Positions 18,823 through 28,300 of a stretch of DNA of 64,000 nt are shown here, piece after piece. Made by a program: the position numbers and the translations under genes. Numbering within the stretch: the stretch's first letter is position 1; every line of letters starts with the position of its first letter. The DNA lies in assembly GCA_028293545.1 (NCBI GenBank), contig JAQGOP010000052.1:1-64000 (forward strand), written 5' to 3'. The DNA comes from Verrucomicrobiota bacterium. GTDB lineage: Bacteria > Verrucomicrobiota > Verrucomicrobiia > Opitutales > Opitutaceae. Below the pieces are notes generated by a model. It was not told the origin of the DNA, did no database searches, and saw only the letters and a program-made list of their open reading frames with translations.

Positions 18823-19875
18823 GTGGCCTCTTCCGCCCAGCTCGTTGCCGCCAAGGCGGACTTTCAGCGCACGCTCCTCGCTTGGTACCGCGCCCATGCG
18901 CGTTCGCTGCCATGGCGCGACGCGCCGTCGCTCTACAAGACGGTCGTGAGTGAGTTCATGCTGCAGCAAACGCAGGTGAAAACGGTCCTGCCGTACCTCG
19001 CGCGCTGGCTGGCGCAGTTTCCGGATTTCGCCGCGCTCGCCGCCGCGCCCGAGGCGCAGGTGCTCAAATCCTGGGAAGGACTCGGTTACTATTCCCGCGC
19101 GCGGAATCTCCATCGCCTCGCCCAGGCCATCGCCGCCCAACCCGAACCTCCGCGGCTGCCGGCCGCCTGGCGCGAACTGCCCGGGGTCGGTCCTTATACC
19201 GCCGCCGCGATCACGAGCATTTCATTTTCCCACCCGGCTGCCTGCGTCGACGGCAACGTCGTGCGCATCCTCGCGCGGTTGACCGCCGACGCCACGCCGT
19301 TCCGCGATTCCGCCAGCGCGGCGAGAGCTTTCACCCCGCTCGCCGAGGCGCTGCTGGCCACGGACAATCCGGGTGACCACAACCAGGCGATGATGGAACT
19401 GGGCGCAACGGTCTGCTTTCGCCAGAAACCGCTCTGCCTTTCGTGTCCCGTGCGTGGTTGCTGCATCGCGGGACAGCGCGGCGACCCGGAAGATTTCCCG
19501 CAGCTCGCCGCGAAAAAAATGGAGCAGGTGGCCGTCACCCGCGCATGGATCGAACGCGAAGGTTTGCTGCTGCTCCACCTGACGCCGGCCGGCGCACGGC
19601 GCTTCGCGAACATGCACGAACTTCCAACCGCCGCGCAGGCCGGTTGGAGCGATGACGACGTCGCACGCGGAAAACTCATCGCGAAAAAAAAACGCGGGAT
19701 CACGCGCTACCAAATCACCGAATCGATCCACGCCGCCGACGCGCCGCGCGGAAAATTACCCGCCGACCTCGCGTGGGTGCCGCTCACCGAAATCACGACG
19801 ATCACACTATCGGGGCCGCATCGGCGATGGATCAGCGAAGAGCTCTCTAAACGCAGGAGACAAATGGTCATTTAG
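18823..19875 (+). CDS. mutY: A/G-specific adenine DNA glycosylase
   Basis: A 350-residue protein that removes adenine mispaired with 8-oxoguanine. It starts at GTG 18823. The catalytic Glu is in VSEFMLQQTQVKTV. The helix-hairpin-helix is LPGVGPYTAAAITS, followed by the catalytic Asp region ACVDGNVVRILAR. Four cysteines in VCFRQKPLCLSCPVRGCC bind a [4Fe-4S] cluster. A C-terminal NUDIX-like 8-oxoG recognition domain extends from about residue 235. It follows rnhC and rnhB on the same strand. Confidence 0.95.
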   Translation: MASSAQLVAAKADFQRTLLAWYRAHARSLPWRDAPSLYKTVVSEFMLQQTQVKTVLPYLARWLAQFPDFAALAAAPEAQVLKSWEGLGYYSRARNLHRLAQAIAAQPEPPRLPAAWRELPGVGPYTAAAITSISFSHPAACVDGNVVRILARLTADATPFRDSASAARAFTPLAEALLATDNPGDHNQAMMELGATVCFRQKPLCLSCPVRGCCIAGQRGDPEDFPQLAAKKMEQVAVTRAWIEREGLLLLHLTPAGARRFANMHELPTAAQAGWSDDDVARGKLIAKKKRGITRYQITESIHAADAPRGKLPADLAWVPLTEITTITLSGPHRRWISEELSKRRRQMVI

Positions 19876-19950
19876 TTGCAATGTAATATCTTGCATAGTT
19901 TTGAGCCGGACTTTTTCTAGCTGCTCTTCAACCAGCGAAAAACAGTTCGG

Positions 19951-20241
19951 ATGCTGTCGACGATACCAGTTTTATTTTGGGTAACCCTGAGCGGAGCGCT
20001 ATTTTCCGCATTGGCGCACCGGAAAAATGTCCGACGCTTTTCCTTGCTCGGCGCCATTAATATTCCCGTTGGAAAAGACACGTCGCCAGCGATTGCAGCG
20101 CTCGACTTGGTGATCACCACCTCCCTTGGAGCGATCGTGGCTTACTTGGTGACCGAACCTTCCAATCCTCAACAGGCCAGCATTGTTGGATTCGGCTTTA
20201 CGAGAATTACAACCAGCCTAAACCCCCGGGCAAAAATATGA
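19951..20241 (+). CDS. small hydrophobic membrane protein, first of a coupled pair
   Basis: A 96-residue protein with two predicted membrane segments, LSTIPVLFWVTLSGALFSAL and LDLVITTSLGAIVAYLVT, separated by a short basic loop (HRKNVRRF). I do not recognise its family. Its stop overlaps the start of the next gene as ATGA, which suggests translational coupling and a shared function. The DNA from about 19880 to 20600 is visibly poorer in GC than its surroundings, suggesting recent acquisition. Confidence 0.55.
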   Translation: MLSTIPVLFWVTLSGALFSALAHRKNVRRFSLLGAINIPVGKDTSPAIAALDLVITTSLGAIVAYLVTEPSNPQQASIVGFGFTRITTSLNPRAKI

Positions 20242-20600
20242 ATGCGAAATCCACAGCACTCAAACCGACGGCGAATTCCGCCACTGAATTGCAGGGAAAA
20301 ATTCTCGCCTCTCATCACACTCCGACAATTTCCGACCCCGGAGCCTACAAACAACTGCGGGAAACTCACGCTGAGCACGAGCGCATCACGAACGTGCTTG
20401 GACAAGTCGCCTTTTTCGCGGTGTTATTTGGCGGCGCCATCCCAATTGCTTCGATTCGTACTTTCGCCCTTTCGCTCTCGGCCGTCGGCTTCTTCTTTGC
20501 GTGCTGTTACCTGTTCCAAACGATCAAGGACGAACACTTCCTCTATCGGATGAATCCGAATCGCCCCGACGAGCAAAGCGATGAAGCCTCCGACGCCTAG
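20238..20600 (+). CDS. small membrane protein, second of a coupled pair
   Basis: A 120-residue protein with a soluble N-terminal half (about 60 residues, ending YKQLRETHAEHERITN), a helical hairpin of two membrane segments (VLGQVAFFAVLFGGAIPIA and FALSLSAVGFFFACCYLF) and a charged tail. No family is recognised. Its ATG overlaps the previous stop. Its own TAG overlaps the stop of the convergent isomerase-like gene in a shared CTAG. The lower GC of the pair matches that of the upstream gene. Confidence 0.6.
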   Translation: MNAKSTALKPTANSATELQGKILASHHTPTISDPGAYKQLRETHAEHERITNVLGQVAFFAVLFGGAIPIASIRTFALSLSAVGFFFACCYLFQTIKDEHFLYRMNPNRPDEQSDEASDA

Positions 20601-21538
20601 TTTGTCGGCCCGTTCATCAGCGCTTCGATCCGCTCCTTCGAGCGGCGCACGTCGTCGACGGAAATTCGGGGACTGAATTCCAGGACAAGCCGGTGTTCCG
20701 GCCGCCAAAATTCGCTGATCATCCCGAAATCGATCTTCCCGGCGCCCACGCCCCTGTGGTCATGGCCGGCTTCATCCACGTCATGGAGATGAAAGCCAAT
20801 CAGCCACGGCGCCATTTTTTCCAAATGCTCCCGGTGGTTGAGCACGCCCATTTTTTCCTTCAGGTCGGCGTGACCGGTGTCGTGCCAATACCCCGCGGGC
20901 GTCTCGAAGGGCAACTCGGCGAGAAAATCACCGTAGTCGGCATCGAGCGGCAGTTCATTGAATCGCTCCCGGTTCTCGAAGCCGAGTTTGACCCCTTTCT
21001 CCTTCGCATGCCCGCACACGGCCGCGATGCTCGCCTTGGTCTGGTTCCAAAACGGCGGCATGCGCTCGCGGAGCCGCGCCAGGGATTTCGCGAGCAGGGC
21101 CAGGTATTTTTTGTCTGAAGCCAGATCAGACCCGGCGTGCCGGTCTGCATACGCGCGGAGTTTCCTCGCGGGATCGAACCAGGAAAACTCCACGCTGCCC
21201 AAATGGCACACCAGCACCCCCGCCCCGACCTGTGCGGCGAAATCGATCGAGCGTTTCGTGTGACGCAGCCACTGGTCGATTTCCCGGGAACTGCGCGAGG
21301 AGGGTTGAAAAAGGTTGGGCGCCGCGTGCATCACGCCGGTCGGAAGCGGGCAGAAATTGTGCGTCGAGCTGATCTCGACGAGGCCTTCCGCACACGCCTT
21401 CAATATCCCCGGCACCAAGGTGATCCGGATTCCGTGGCTCAATTCGATGAATTTGAACCCCAATCCGGCCATTTCCTGCGCCATCGCATAGCCGTCCGTG
21501 TGACGCGACGAGCACCAGCTGGTCGAAAGGGAGAGCAT
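20597..21538 (-). CDS. TIM-barrel sugar phosphate isomerase/epimerase-like protein
   Basis: About 313 residues from ATG 21538. A start at 21595 is open but lies against the rpsU terminator. The sequence is of the xylose isomerase-like TIM-barrel type: GLGFKFIELSHG, VGAGVLVCHLGSV, KGVKLGFENRERF with a likely metal-binding Glu, GYWHDTGHADL, and LIGFHLHDVDEAGHDH, whose His/Asp residues fit a metal site. Such proteins isomerise or epimerise sugars or inositols. The substrate is unknown. It lies just downstream of rpsU behind a terminator, so it probably has its own promoter or depends on read-through. Confidence 0.75.
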   Translation of the reverse strand: MLSLSTSWCSSRHTDGYAMAQEMAGLGFKFIELSHGIRITLVPGILKACAEGLVEISSTHNFCPLPTGVMHAAPNLFQPSSRSSREIDQWLRHTKRSIDFAAQVGAGVLVCHLGSVEFSWFDPARKLRAYADRHAGSDLASDKKYLALLAKSLARLRERMPPFWNQTKASIAAVCGHAKEKGVKLGFENRERFNELPLDADYGDFLAELPFETPAGYWHDTGHADLKEKMGVLNHREHLEKMAPWLIGFHLHDVDEAGHDHRGVGAGKIDFGMISEFWRPEHRLVLEFSPRISVDDVRRSKERIEALMNGPTN

Positions 21539-21595
21539 CGGCTGGGATCGGGCCACGCCCGCAGACCAAGCCAGCGAGTCGACGGATTGCACCAT

Positions 21596-21629
21596 TAAAA
21601 AACCGCGCCCCCGAAATACGGAGGCGCGG
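21596..21629 (-). terminator. rho-independent terminator of rpsU
   Basis: On the minus strand the sequence CCGCGCCTCCGTATTTCGGG followed by GGCGCGG forms a strong GC stem with a short loop and is followed by a run of six T residues. It lies about 30 bases after the rpsU stop codon. Confidence 0.88.
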
Positions 21630-21660
21630 CGAAAGTTGTTAACTGGTTCTGGATCAGCGA

Positions 21661-21858
21661 TTACTCGGCGTAGCGGCGGCGGAGCATCTGGGTGAAGGCC
21701 TGGACCTTCTCCTTGCGGCGGCGCTTCTCGCACGGCTTCTCGTAATAACGCTTGGCGCGGGTACCCTTGATGATGTTCTCGCGATCGAGCTTCTTCTTCA
21801 TGCGGCGGAGCGCACGGTCAACCGGCTCGTTTTTACGGATTTTGATTTCGATGGACAT
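21661..21858 (-). CDS. rpsU: 30S ribosomal protein bS21
   Basis: A 65-residue basic protein from ATG 21858, beginning MSIEIKIRKNEPVDRALRRM and containing RAKRYYEKPCEKRRRK, both hallmarks of bS21. The in-frame start at 21903 would add 15 residues unlike the family and is not used. It is a component of the 30S subunit involved in initiation. A clear terminator follows, and a possible promoter lies about 35-65 bases upstream. Confidence 0.95.
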   Translation of the reverse strand: MSIEIKIRKNEPVDRALRRMKKKLDRENIIKGTRAKRYYEKPCEKRRRKEKVQAFTQMLRRRYAE

Positions 21859-21892
21859 GTGGACGGACGTGTTTGTGAAAGGAAAAGCCGAC

Positions 21893-21922
21893 AAATAGGC
21901 CAAGCCCCGCGACGCGCGTCAA
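21893..21922 (-). promoter_or_regulatory. candidate sigma-70-type promoter of rpsU
   Basis: On the minus strand TTGACG is followed after 18 bases by CTATTT, placed about 35 bases before the rpsU ATG. The -35 match is good. The -10 match is modest. Confidence 0.4.
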
Positions 21923-21952
21923 TGGCTTTTTTGGACGATTCCCGGCCGTCAG

Positions 21953-21989
21953 GTTTAACCGCGAAAGGATACGAATGAACGCGAATCGT
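21953..21989. repeat. single family B arm
   Basis: GGTTTAACCGCGAAAGGATA followed by CGAATGAACGCGAATCG matches the left arm of the GCGAAT repeats elsewhere in the window. No facing right arm is visible nearby. Confidence 0.75.
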
Positions 21990-22158
21990 GAGCGACTGTC
22001 GGAATGGCGGCACGCGCGCGAGTCCGGACCGAGAAATTGAGACGGCTGTTGCCGATGTCTCGCCGACCCTGGCGTCACGTGCGCCGCCACGGACTCTTTT
22101 CCTCGTCTATCAGTACACGGCCGACCAAACCCTGTGGTTTCGGAGATTTCATTCCACC

Positions 22159-23592
22159 ATGCCGCGGACCGTCTACTTCATCACGCATCCGAACGTGCAG
22201 ATTTCTGCGGAAGTTCCGGTCGTGCGATGGCCTCTCTCCACGCGCGGGCGTGAACGAATGCAGGCCGGACTTCGGCAACCGTGGCTGCAGGGCGTGACGG
22301 CAATCTATTGCAGCACAGAGACGAAGGCGATGGAGGGTGCGGGTATTCTCGGCGGGCATCTCGGGATCGACCCAAGGTCAGATTTCCGACTGGGAGAGAA
22401 CGATCGGACGTCAACGGGGTATCTGCCGCCCGCGGAGTTCGAGTCGACGGCCGATGAATTCTTCGCCCGTCCGGACATCTCGGTCCGCGGCTGGGAGCGG
22501 GCGGTGGACGCGCAGTCCCGGGTCGTTTTAGCGGTGCGTGAGCTGGTCGCGGCGGACCCGACTGGCGGAGCCATCGCGATCGTTGCGCACGGAGCAGTCG
22601 GAGCGCTGCTCCGTTCCCAGCTCGCCGGCCATGAAATCAGCCGGCAATGGGACCAGCCTGCGAACGGCGGAGGCAATTATTTCTGGTTCACGCTCTCGGC
22701 GGAGCGCGCCGTGGTTCACTCGGCCTGGCTCCCCTTTGATAATCCCACGTCGGATCGTCGACACTACGATCTCGCCCATTGGCCCCTCATCGACGCGGCG
22801 GAAGCGCGGCGAGTGTTCCGCGAGATTCCCTTGGAATCGTATCCCGGATTGCGCGGCTACACGCGCGACCAGATTCATGAACGACTCGCCGGCCAAGGCG
22901 GTCTTTTCCTTGCCCATGACATGGCGGAGTTGCTTTCGCTCGCGCCCGGCCAGCGGGTGCTCGACCTGGGCTGCGGGGCCGGCACCACCTCGCTCTTCCT
23001 CGCTCGACGGTACCGCGTGCAGGTCACGGCGGTGGATGAAAATATCGCCGACGATCTGGGCGCGCGGGCGCAGGCAACCGGCGTCGGACACCTGGTGACG
23101 CCGGTGAAGGCGGACTGCGGTCAGCTCCCCTTTCCCGAGCGGCACTTCGACGCCATCTTTGCGCTAAACTCTTTTTTTTATTTCGGAGCGGATGCAGACT
23201 ATCCAACTTATCTGCTGCGGTTCCTGAAGCCGGGCGGAGAACTCGTGGTAGGCAGTCCCTGTTACCGCCAGGAACTCGAGGCATCGACGCCGGAGGAATT
23301 CCTGCTCGAGTATCCGGCATGCCTGCAGGTTCACTCGCCCGATTGGTGGGCGGATCATTTCCGGAAGACCGGGCAGGTCAAAGCCGTCTCGTCCGCCCTG
23401 CATCCGCGAGGCGTGGAGTTCTGGGAGGATCGCGTGCGATATCTTCTCGAGACGGCGCCCCACCCCGAAATGCCGTGGTGGCAGGATATGACGAAGGCAA
23501 TGATCCGGATGCTTAACCGGGACCACGACGGTTTCGTATCTCACTTCATGCTGCATCTGCGGACAACAGCGGGCAGCGAAGGCGCCGGGTAA
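22159..23592 (+). CDS. histidine phosphatase-SAM methyltransferase fusion protein
   Basis: A single 477-residue reading frame joins two domains. Residues 1-about 195 resemble the histidine phosphatase (phosphoglycerate mutase-like) superfamily but have ITHPNV (His10) in place of the usual RHG. The later motifs are YCSTETKAMEGA, LGENDRTSTGYLPP and AIVAHGAVGALL (His144). Residues about 240-475 are a class I methyltransferase with VLDLGCGAGTT (267-277), acidic VDEN after beta-2 and FDAIFALNSFFYF. ATG 22159 was chosen because homology-like sequence begins there. Neighbours are a GNAT enzyme and a zincin-like protein. The substrate of neither domain is known. Confidence 0.8.
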   Translation: MPRTVYFITHPNVQISAEVPVVRWPLSTRGRERMQAGLRQPWLQGVTAIYCSTETKAMEGAGILGGHLGIDPRSDFRLGENDRTSTGYLPPAEFESTADEFFARPDISVRGWERAVDAQSRVVLAVRELVAADPTGGAIAIVAHGAVGALLRSQLAGHEISRQWDQPANGGGNYFWFTLSAERAVVHSAWLPFDNPTSDRRHYDLAHWPLIDAAEARRVFREIPLESYPGLRGYTRDQIHERLAGQGGLFLAHDMAELLSLAPGQRVLDLGCGAGTTSLFLARRYRVQVTAVDENIADDLGARAQATGVGHLVTPVKADCGQLPFPERHFDAIFALNSFFYFGADADYPTYLLRFLKPGGELVVGSPCYRQELEASTPEEFLLEYPACLQVHSPDWWADHFRKTGQVKAVSSALHPRGVEFWEDRVRYLLETAPHPEMPWWQDMTKAMIRMLNRDHDGFVSHFMLHLRTTAGSEGAG

Positions 23593-23650
23593 TTTCTTTC
23601 TACATCTGACACCTTTTCTTCAGCAGCAAAACCTGCAGCCTCAGAAGAGA

Positions 23651-24139
23651 ATGCCGCCTGACCCGCATGGTAGTGCCGCCATTTCCAGCTCGATTGAACG
23701 CTCGAGCGGAGAAGACGCAGACCGGCTGACGCAAATTGCCACCGCGGCCAAACGTCACTGGGGATACCCGGACGCCTGGATGCGATCCTGGCAACCGGCG
23801 CTCACCATCACACCGGCGGAAATCGCCCGGCACCCCACTTATCATCTCCGGCAGGATGGGCGCATCCTTGGCTTTTTTCTTCTCCAGCTCGAGGGCGACC
23901 AAGCGCGCCTGGAACACTGCTGGATTCTGCCCGAAGCAATGGGCCTGGGATTCGGCCGTGCGCTCTTTGCTCGCGCCGAAGGAGTCGCCCGCGAGTCCGG
24001 AGCCAATAAAATTTCGATCGTTTCCGATCCTCATGCCGAAGGATTTTATCTCCGCATGGGTGCGAGGAGTTGCGGCCAGGAGCCCTCTTCGGTCGACGGG
24101 GTGCCCCGGTTTCTGCCGCGCCTCGAGAAACTGCTCTGA
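23651..24139 (+). CDS. GNAT-family N-acetyltransferase
   Basis: A 162-residue protein with the GNAT core: LEHCWILPEAMGLGFGRALF holds beta-4 and the acetyl-CoA pyrophosphate loop, followed by NKISIVSDPHAEGFYLRMGA, the usual C-terminal block. It acetylates an unknown amine. It follows the phosphatase-methyltransferase fusion by 58 bases and precedes the zincin-like gene by 28 bases, so the three may be co-transcribed. Confidence 0.85.
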   Translation: MPPDPHGSAAISSSIERSSGEDADRLTQIATAAKRHWGYPDAWMRSWQPALTITPAEIARHPTYHLRQDGRILGFFLLQLEGDQARLEHCWILPEAMGLGFGRALFARAEGVARESGANKISIVSDPHAEGFYLRMGARSCGQEPSSVDGVPRFLPRLEKLL

Positions 24140-24167
24140 CGACAGTTATTCGTCATCTTTGCATTCG

Positions 24168-25226
24168 ATGCGCGCATCAAACCCGACCCACCTCCCGCTC
24201 ATGTGCCGGCTTACACCCTTTGGCACTCGGATGATCGTCGTCTTCCTGGCGCTGCATGCGGCAGCCCTCCAGGGGAACCCTCAAGACGAATTCGTCCGCG
24301 GCCATTTGCTCAAGGAACCGGCCAGAAACATCCGGACCTATGCTCCGGACTGGTCGGCGCCCCTCGGCCAGCGGGTGAGGCCGGTGCCGGACGACCTGCT
24401 GCGGTATTTCCAGATCCTCGACCGGCTCGATGCCTACGAAAGCTACGAGCCCACGCCCGCGGAACGCGTCCTCCTCACCGAGTATCTGGCGCTCCTTCCC
24501 CTCCCGCTCCAACAGATGATGCGCGACCGACTGGCCGGCATCTATTTCATCAAGCACCTCAAAGCCAGCGGATGGACGGGCATCGCGTTGGACCCGGATG
24601 ACGCGTCCAAACTTTACTACTGTCTCGTGATCAACCCCGAGTCCTTGCAGCAGGATCTTTCGGCTTGGATGACCAAGAAGGAAACGGGCGCATTCCTTCC
24701 GGACGACTCCGGCCTACACGTCCAAATCAACGCCGGCACTCAATACCGCGGCCTCCTTTATGTGCTGCTTCACGAAGGCGCGCACATGCTCGACTGCGCG
24801 CGCCTCGTCACGCCCTTTCTCGCCGCCGATGTCCGGGACCTCTACCAATTGGACGAGCAACCGACGACCTATACCCAAGCCATCTGGCGCGACTACGCGC
24901 ATCCGCTCCCGGCCTTCGATTATCCGAAACGGGCCCAGATCCGGTTCTATGGTTTAGGTGGCGGCACCAAGGTTAAACTGTCCGACGCCCCGGCCATCTA
25001 CCGTACGCTGCAGCACGGCCCCTTTGTCTCGATCTACGCGAGCACGAACTGGGCGGACGATTTTGCCGACCTCTTCACCTACACTTATCTGACCCACAAA
25101 CTCGGGCAGCCCTATGAACTAACGATCAAGCAGGGCGAGACGTTCGTTTTTCGCTACTCGCCCATTGAAGGTGAGGGTGTCCGCGCGCGCCTGCCGGTGC
25201 TGAATGGGCTGCTGGATTCGCGGTGA
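24168..25226 (+). CDS. putative exported zincin-like metalloprotein
   Basis: A 352-residue protein from ATG 24168, with a hydrophobic N-terminal stretch (MIVVFLALHAAALQG) suggesting export. The zinc-binding motif HExxH appears as LLHEGAHMLDCA, about 205 residues in. About 85 residues later is NWADDFADLFTYTYL, placed like the third-ligand helix of gluzincins but with Asp where Glu is usual. Catalytic activity is therefore plausible but unproven. I do not recognise the family. It is downstream of the GNAT gene on the same strand. Confidence 0.62.
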   Translation: MRASNPTHLPLMCRLTPFGTRMIVVFLALHAAALQGNPQDEFVRGHLLKEPARNIRTYAPDWSAPLGQRVRPVPDDLLRYFQILDRLDAYESYEPTPAERVLLTEYLALLPLPLQQMMRDRLAGIYFIKHLKASGWTGIALDPDDASKLYYCLVINPESLQQDLSAWMTKKETGAFLPDDSGLHVQINAGTQYRGLLYVLLHEGAHMLDCARLVTPFLAADVRDLYQLDEQPTTYTQAIWRDYAHPLPAFDYPKRAQIRFYGLGGGTKVKLSDAPAIYRTLQHGPFVSIYASTNWADDFADLFTYTYLTHKLGQPYELTIKQGETFVFRYSPIEGEGVRARLPVLNGLLDSR

Positions 25227-25352
25227 GCGGAAATCACGCCCGATCGGAGCTCCGCCTGCGTCCTATTCGCAGTACGCGAAACCTTCCCGAGCTCCCGAAT
25301 CGTTTCGCGCCTTGCGCATCGGGTCGGAGCCGTTTGCTTTGGCCTCTTCTCC

Positions 25353-28300
25353 GTGGCGTCCATCGACAAAAATTTCGTTCATCTCCATGTCCACTCGGAC
25401 TACAGCCTGCTGGATGGCGCCTGTCGGATTGACCGCCTGATGGATCGCGCCGTGGAGCTCGGCATGGGCGCCCTCGCCCTCACCGACCACGGGAATCTCT
25501 ACGGCGCGATCGAGTTCTACAACACCGCCAAGTCAAAAGGCATCAAACCCATCGTCGGCTGCGAACTCTATCTCGTCGAAACCTCGCGCCTCGAGCGCCA
25601 CGGGCGGAGCGACGACGAAGGCAAAAGCATTTTCCATCTCGGCCTCCTGGCGCGAAACCTCACGGGCTACCAGAATCTCCTCAAGCTCGTTTCGGACGCG
25701 CACCTCAAGGGTTTTTATTACAAGCCCCGCACCGACCTCGACACCCTCGCCAAGCACGCCGACGGCCTGATCGGGTTCACCGGGTGCCTCGCCTCGCTGG
25801 TCCCGCAGCACCTCCTCCACGATCGCTACGAGGACGCTCAGAAAGCCTGCGCGCGTTTCGTCGATATCTTCGGCCGCGAGAATTACTTCGTCGAAATCCA
25901 GGACCACGGCATCCCCGAACAGCGGAAAATCATTCCCGGCCTGCTCAAGCTCGCCGAGGAATTCAAACTCAAGGTCATCTGCACGAACGACGTTCACTAC
26001 GTCCGTAATTCCGACGCCGGCCCGCACGACGCCATGCTCTGCATCCAGACGGGCGCGAAAATCGAGGACGAGAAGCGCATGCGCTTCGACGGCACGCAAT
26101 TTTACCTGAAGTCGCGCGACGAGATGTCGAAGCTCTTCCTCGAGCTCCCCGAATCGGTGACCAACACCCAGCTCGTCGCCGAAATGTGCGACCTCACGAT
26201 TCCGTTCCCGAAAGGCAGCGAACGTTATCCGAAGTACCCGCTGCCCGTTGAAATCAAGACCGACCGTGCCGGCTACCTGCTCGACCTTTGCATCGCCGGC
26301 CTCAAGCGCCGCTACGGCGTCGACTACCACAGCCCGGACAAGGCCGCCGATCCGGCGTTGGGGAAGACCCTCGTCGACCGCCTCGACTTCGAGCTCAGCA
26401 TCATCGGCAAGACCGGCTTCATCGATTATTTCCTGGTGGTTTGGGACTTCATCGACTGGGCAAAAAAACAGGACATCCCCGTCGGGCCCGGCCGCGGTTC
26501 CGGCGCGGGCTGCATCGTCGCCTACCTGCTCGGCATCACCAATCTCGACCCGCTCCGTTTCAAGCTGCTCTTTGAGCGCTTCCTCAACCCCGAGCGCGTT
26601 TCCCCTCCCGACTTCGACATCGATTTCTGCATGCGTCGGCGCGGCGCCGTCATCGATTACGTGCGCCAGAAATACGGCAACGACTGCGTGGCGAATATCA
26701 TCACCTATGGCACGCTCGGCGCGAAGATGGTGATCCGCGACGTCTCGCGCGTGCACAACCTGCCGTACGCCGAGGCCGACCGCCTCGCGAAGATGATCCC
26801 CGACGAGCTGAATATTTCGCTCGAGGACGCCCAGCGGAAATCCGCGGAGCTGCGCGACGAAGTCGCGAAGAATCCCGCCGCGAAGAAAATCTTCGACCAG
26901 GCCCTCGTGCTCGAAGGCATGGTCCGCAACACCGGCAAGCACGCCGCCGGCATCATCATCACGGATCGGCCGCTGGAGGAATTCGTCCCGCTCACGCTGC
27001 AGGAAGGCGACGTGACCGTACAGTACGACATGAACGCGGTGTCAAAGCTCGGCCTGCTGAAGATGGATTTTCTCGGGTTGAAGACGCTGACGGTCATCGC
27101 CGACGCGATTGATAATATCCGGCGCACATCCAACCCGAAATTCGACCTCGAAACCGTCGGTTTCGAGGATCCCAAAACCTACGCGCTCCTCAACACCGGT
27201 CGCACCACCGGCGTCTTCCAGCTGGAATCCACCGGCATGCAGGCGCTCTGCCGCCAGATCAGCCTGTCGTCGATCGACGAGATCGTCGCTCTCATCGCGT
27301 TGTACCGTCCCGGCCCGATGGAATGGATTCCGGATTACGTGCGCGGGAAAAAGGACCCGAGCACCGTTAAATTTCCGCACAAGCTCCTCGAGGAAGTCTG
27401 CCGCGAAACCTACGGCGTGATGGTCTACCAGGAGCAGGTCATGGAAGCCGCGAAGATCGTCGCGGGTTACACGCTCGGCGGCGCCGACATGCTCCGCCGC
27501 GCGATGGGCAAGAAGGACCCGGTGGCGATGGCGCAGGAGCGCGACAAGTTCGTCGCCGGCGCCAAGCGCGTGAACGGGATCGAGGAAAAGACCGCGAACT
27601 CGATCTTCGACATCCTCAACAAATTCGCCGGCTACGGTTTCAACAAATCCCACTCGGCCGCCTACGCGGTCCTCAGCTACCAGACCGGTTTCCTCAAGGC
27701 CAACTACCCGGTCGAGTTCATGGCCGCCATGCTCTCGAGCGAACTCGGCAACTCGGAAAAGGTTTCCCACTTCGTCGCCGAGTGCGAATCGATGGGCCTG
27801 CAGGTGCTCGGGCCGGACGTGAACGAGAGCCGCGAAAACTTCACGCCGATCGGGGGCAAGATTCGCTTCGGCCTCGCGGGCATCAAGGGCGTGGGCGAAC
27901 AGGCCGCGCAGAAAATCATCGAGGAGCGCGACCGCAGCGGCCCTTACCGGGACTTCGAGGACTTCATTTCCCGCGTCGACGCGCGCGCGCTCAACAAACG
28001 CGTGCTCGAGCACCTGGTGAAAACCGGCGCCTTCGATTTCGGCGGCGCGCCCCGCAAGCCGCTGTTCGAGGGCATCGACGGCGCCATGTCGACGGTCGCC
28101 TCCGTCGCGCGCGACAAGGCGGCGGGCCAGCACAGCTTCCTCGACATGCTCGCCGGCGAGGCGCCCAAGAAAAACGGCAGCGGCTCTCCGGCGGCGCGCA
28201 TGGTCGTGCACGACACCGTCGGCGACTTCACTTCCGCCGAGCGGCTCCAGTTCGAAAAGGAGCTGCTCGGTTTCTACGTCTCCGGGCATCCGATGAATCT

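Larger units (their letters stand above)
21859..22158. other. divergent intergenic region between rpsU and the fusion gene
   Basis: These 300 bases hold a candidate rpsU promoter and one family B arm. The rest (about 21990-22158) is open in the frame of the downstream gene but does not resemble the histidine phosphatase family, so I treat it as untranslated. No RNA gene was seen. Confidence 0.5.
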
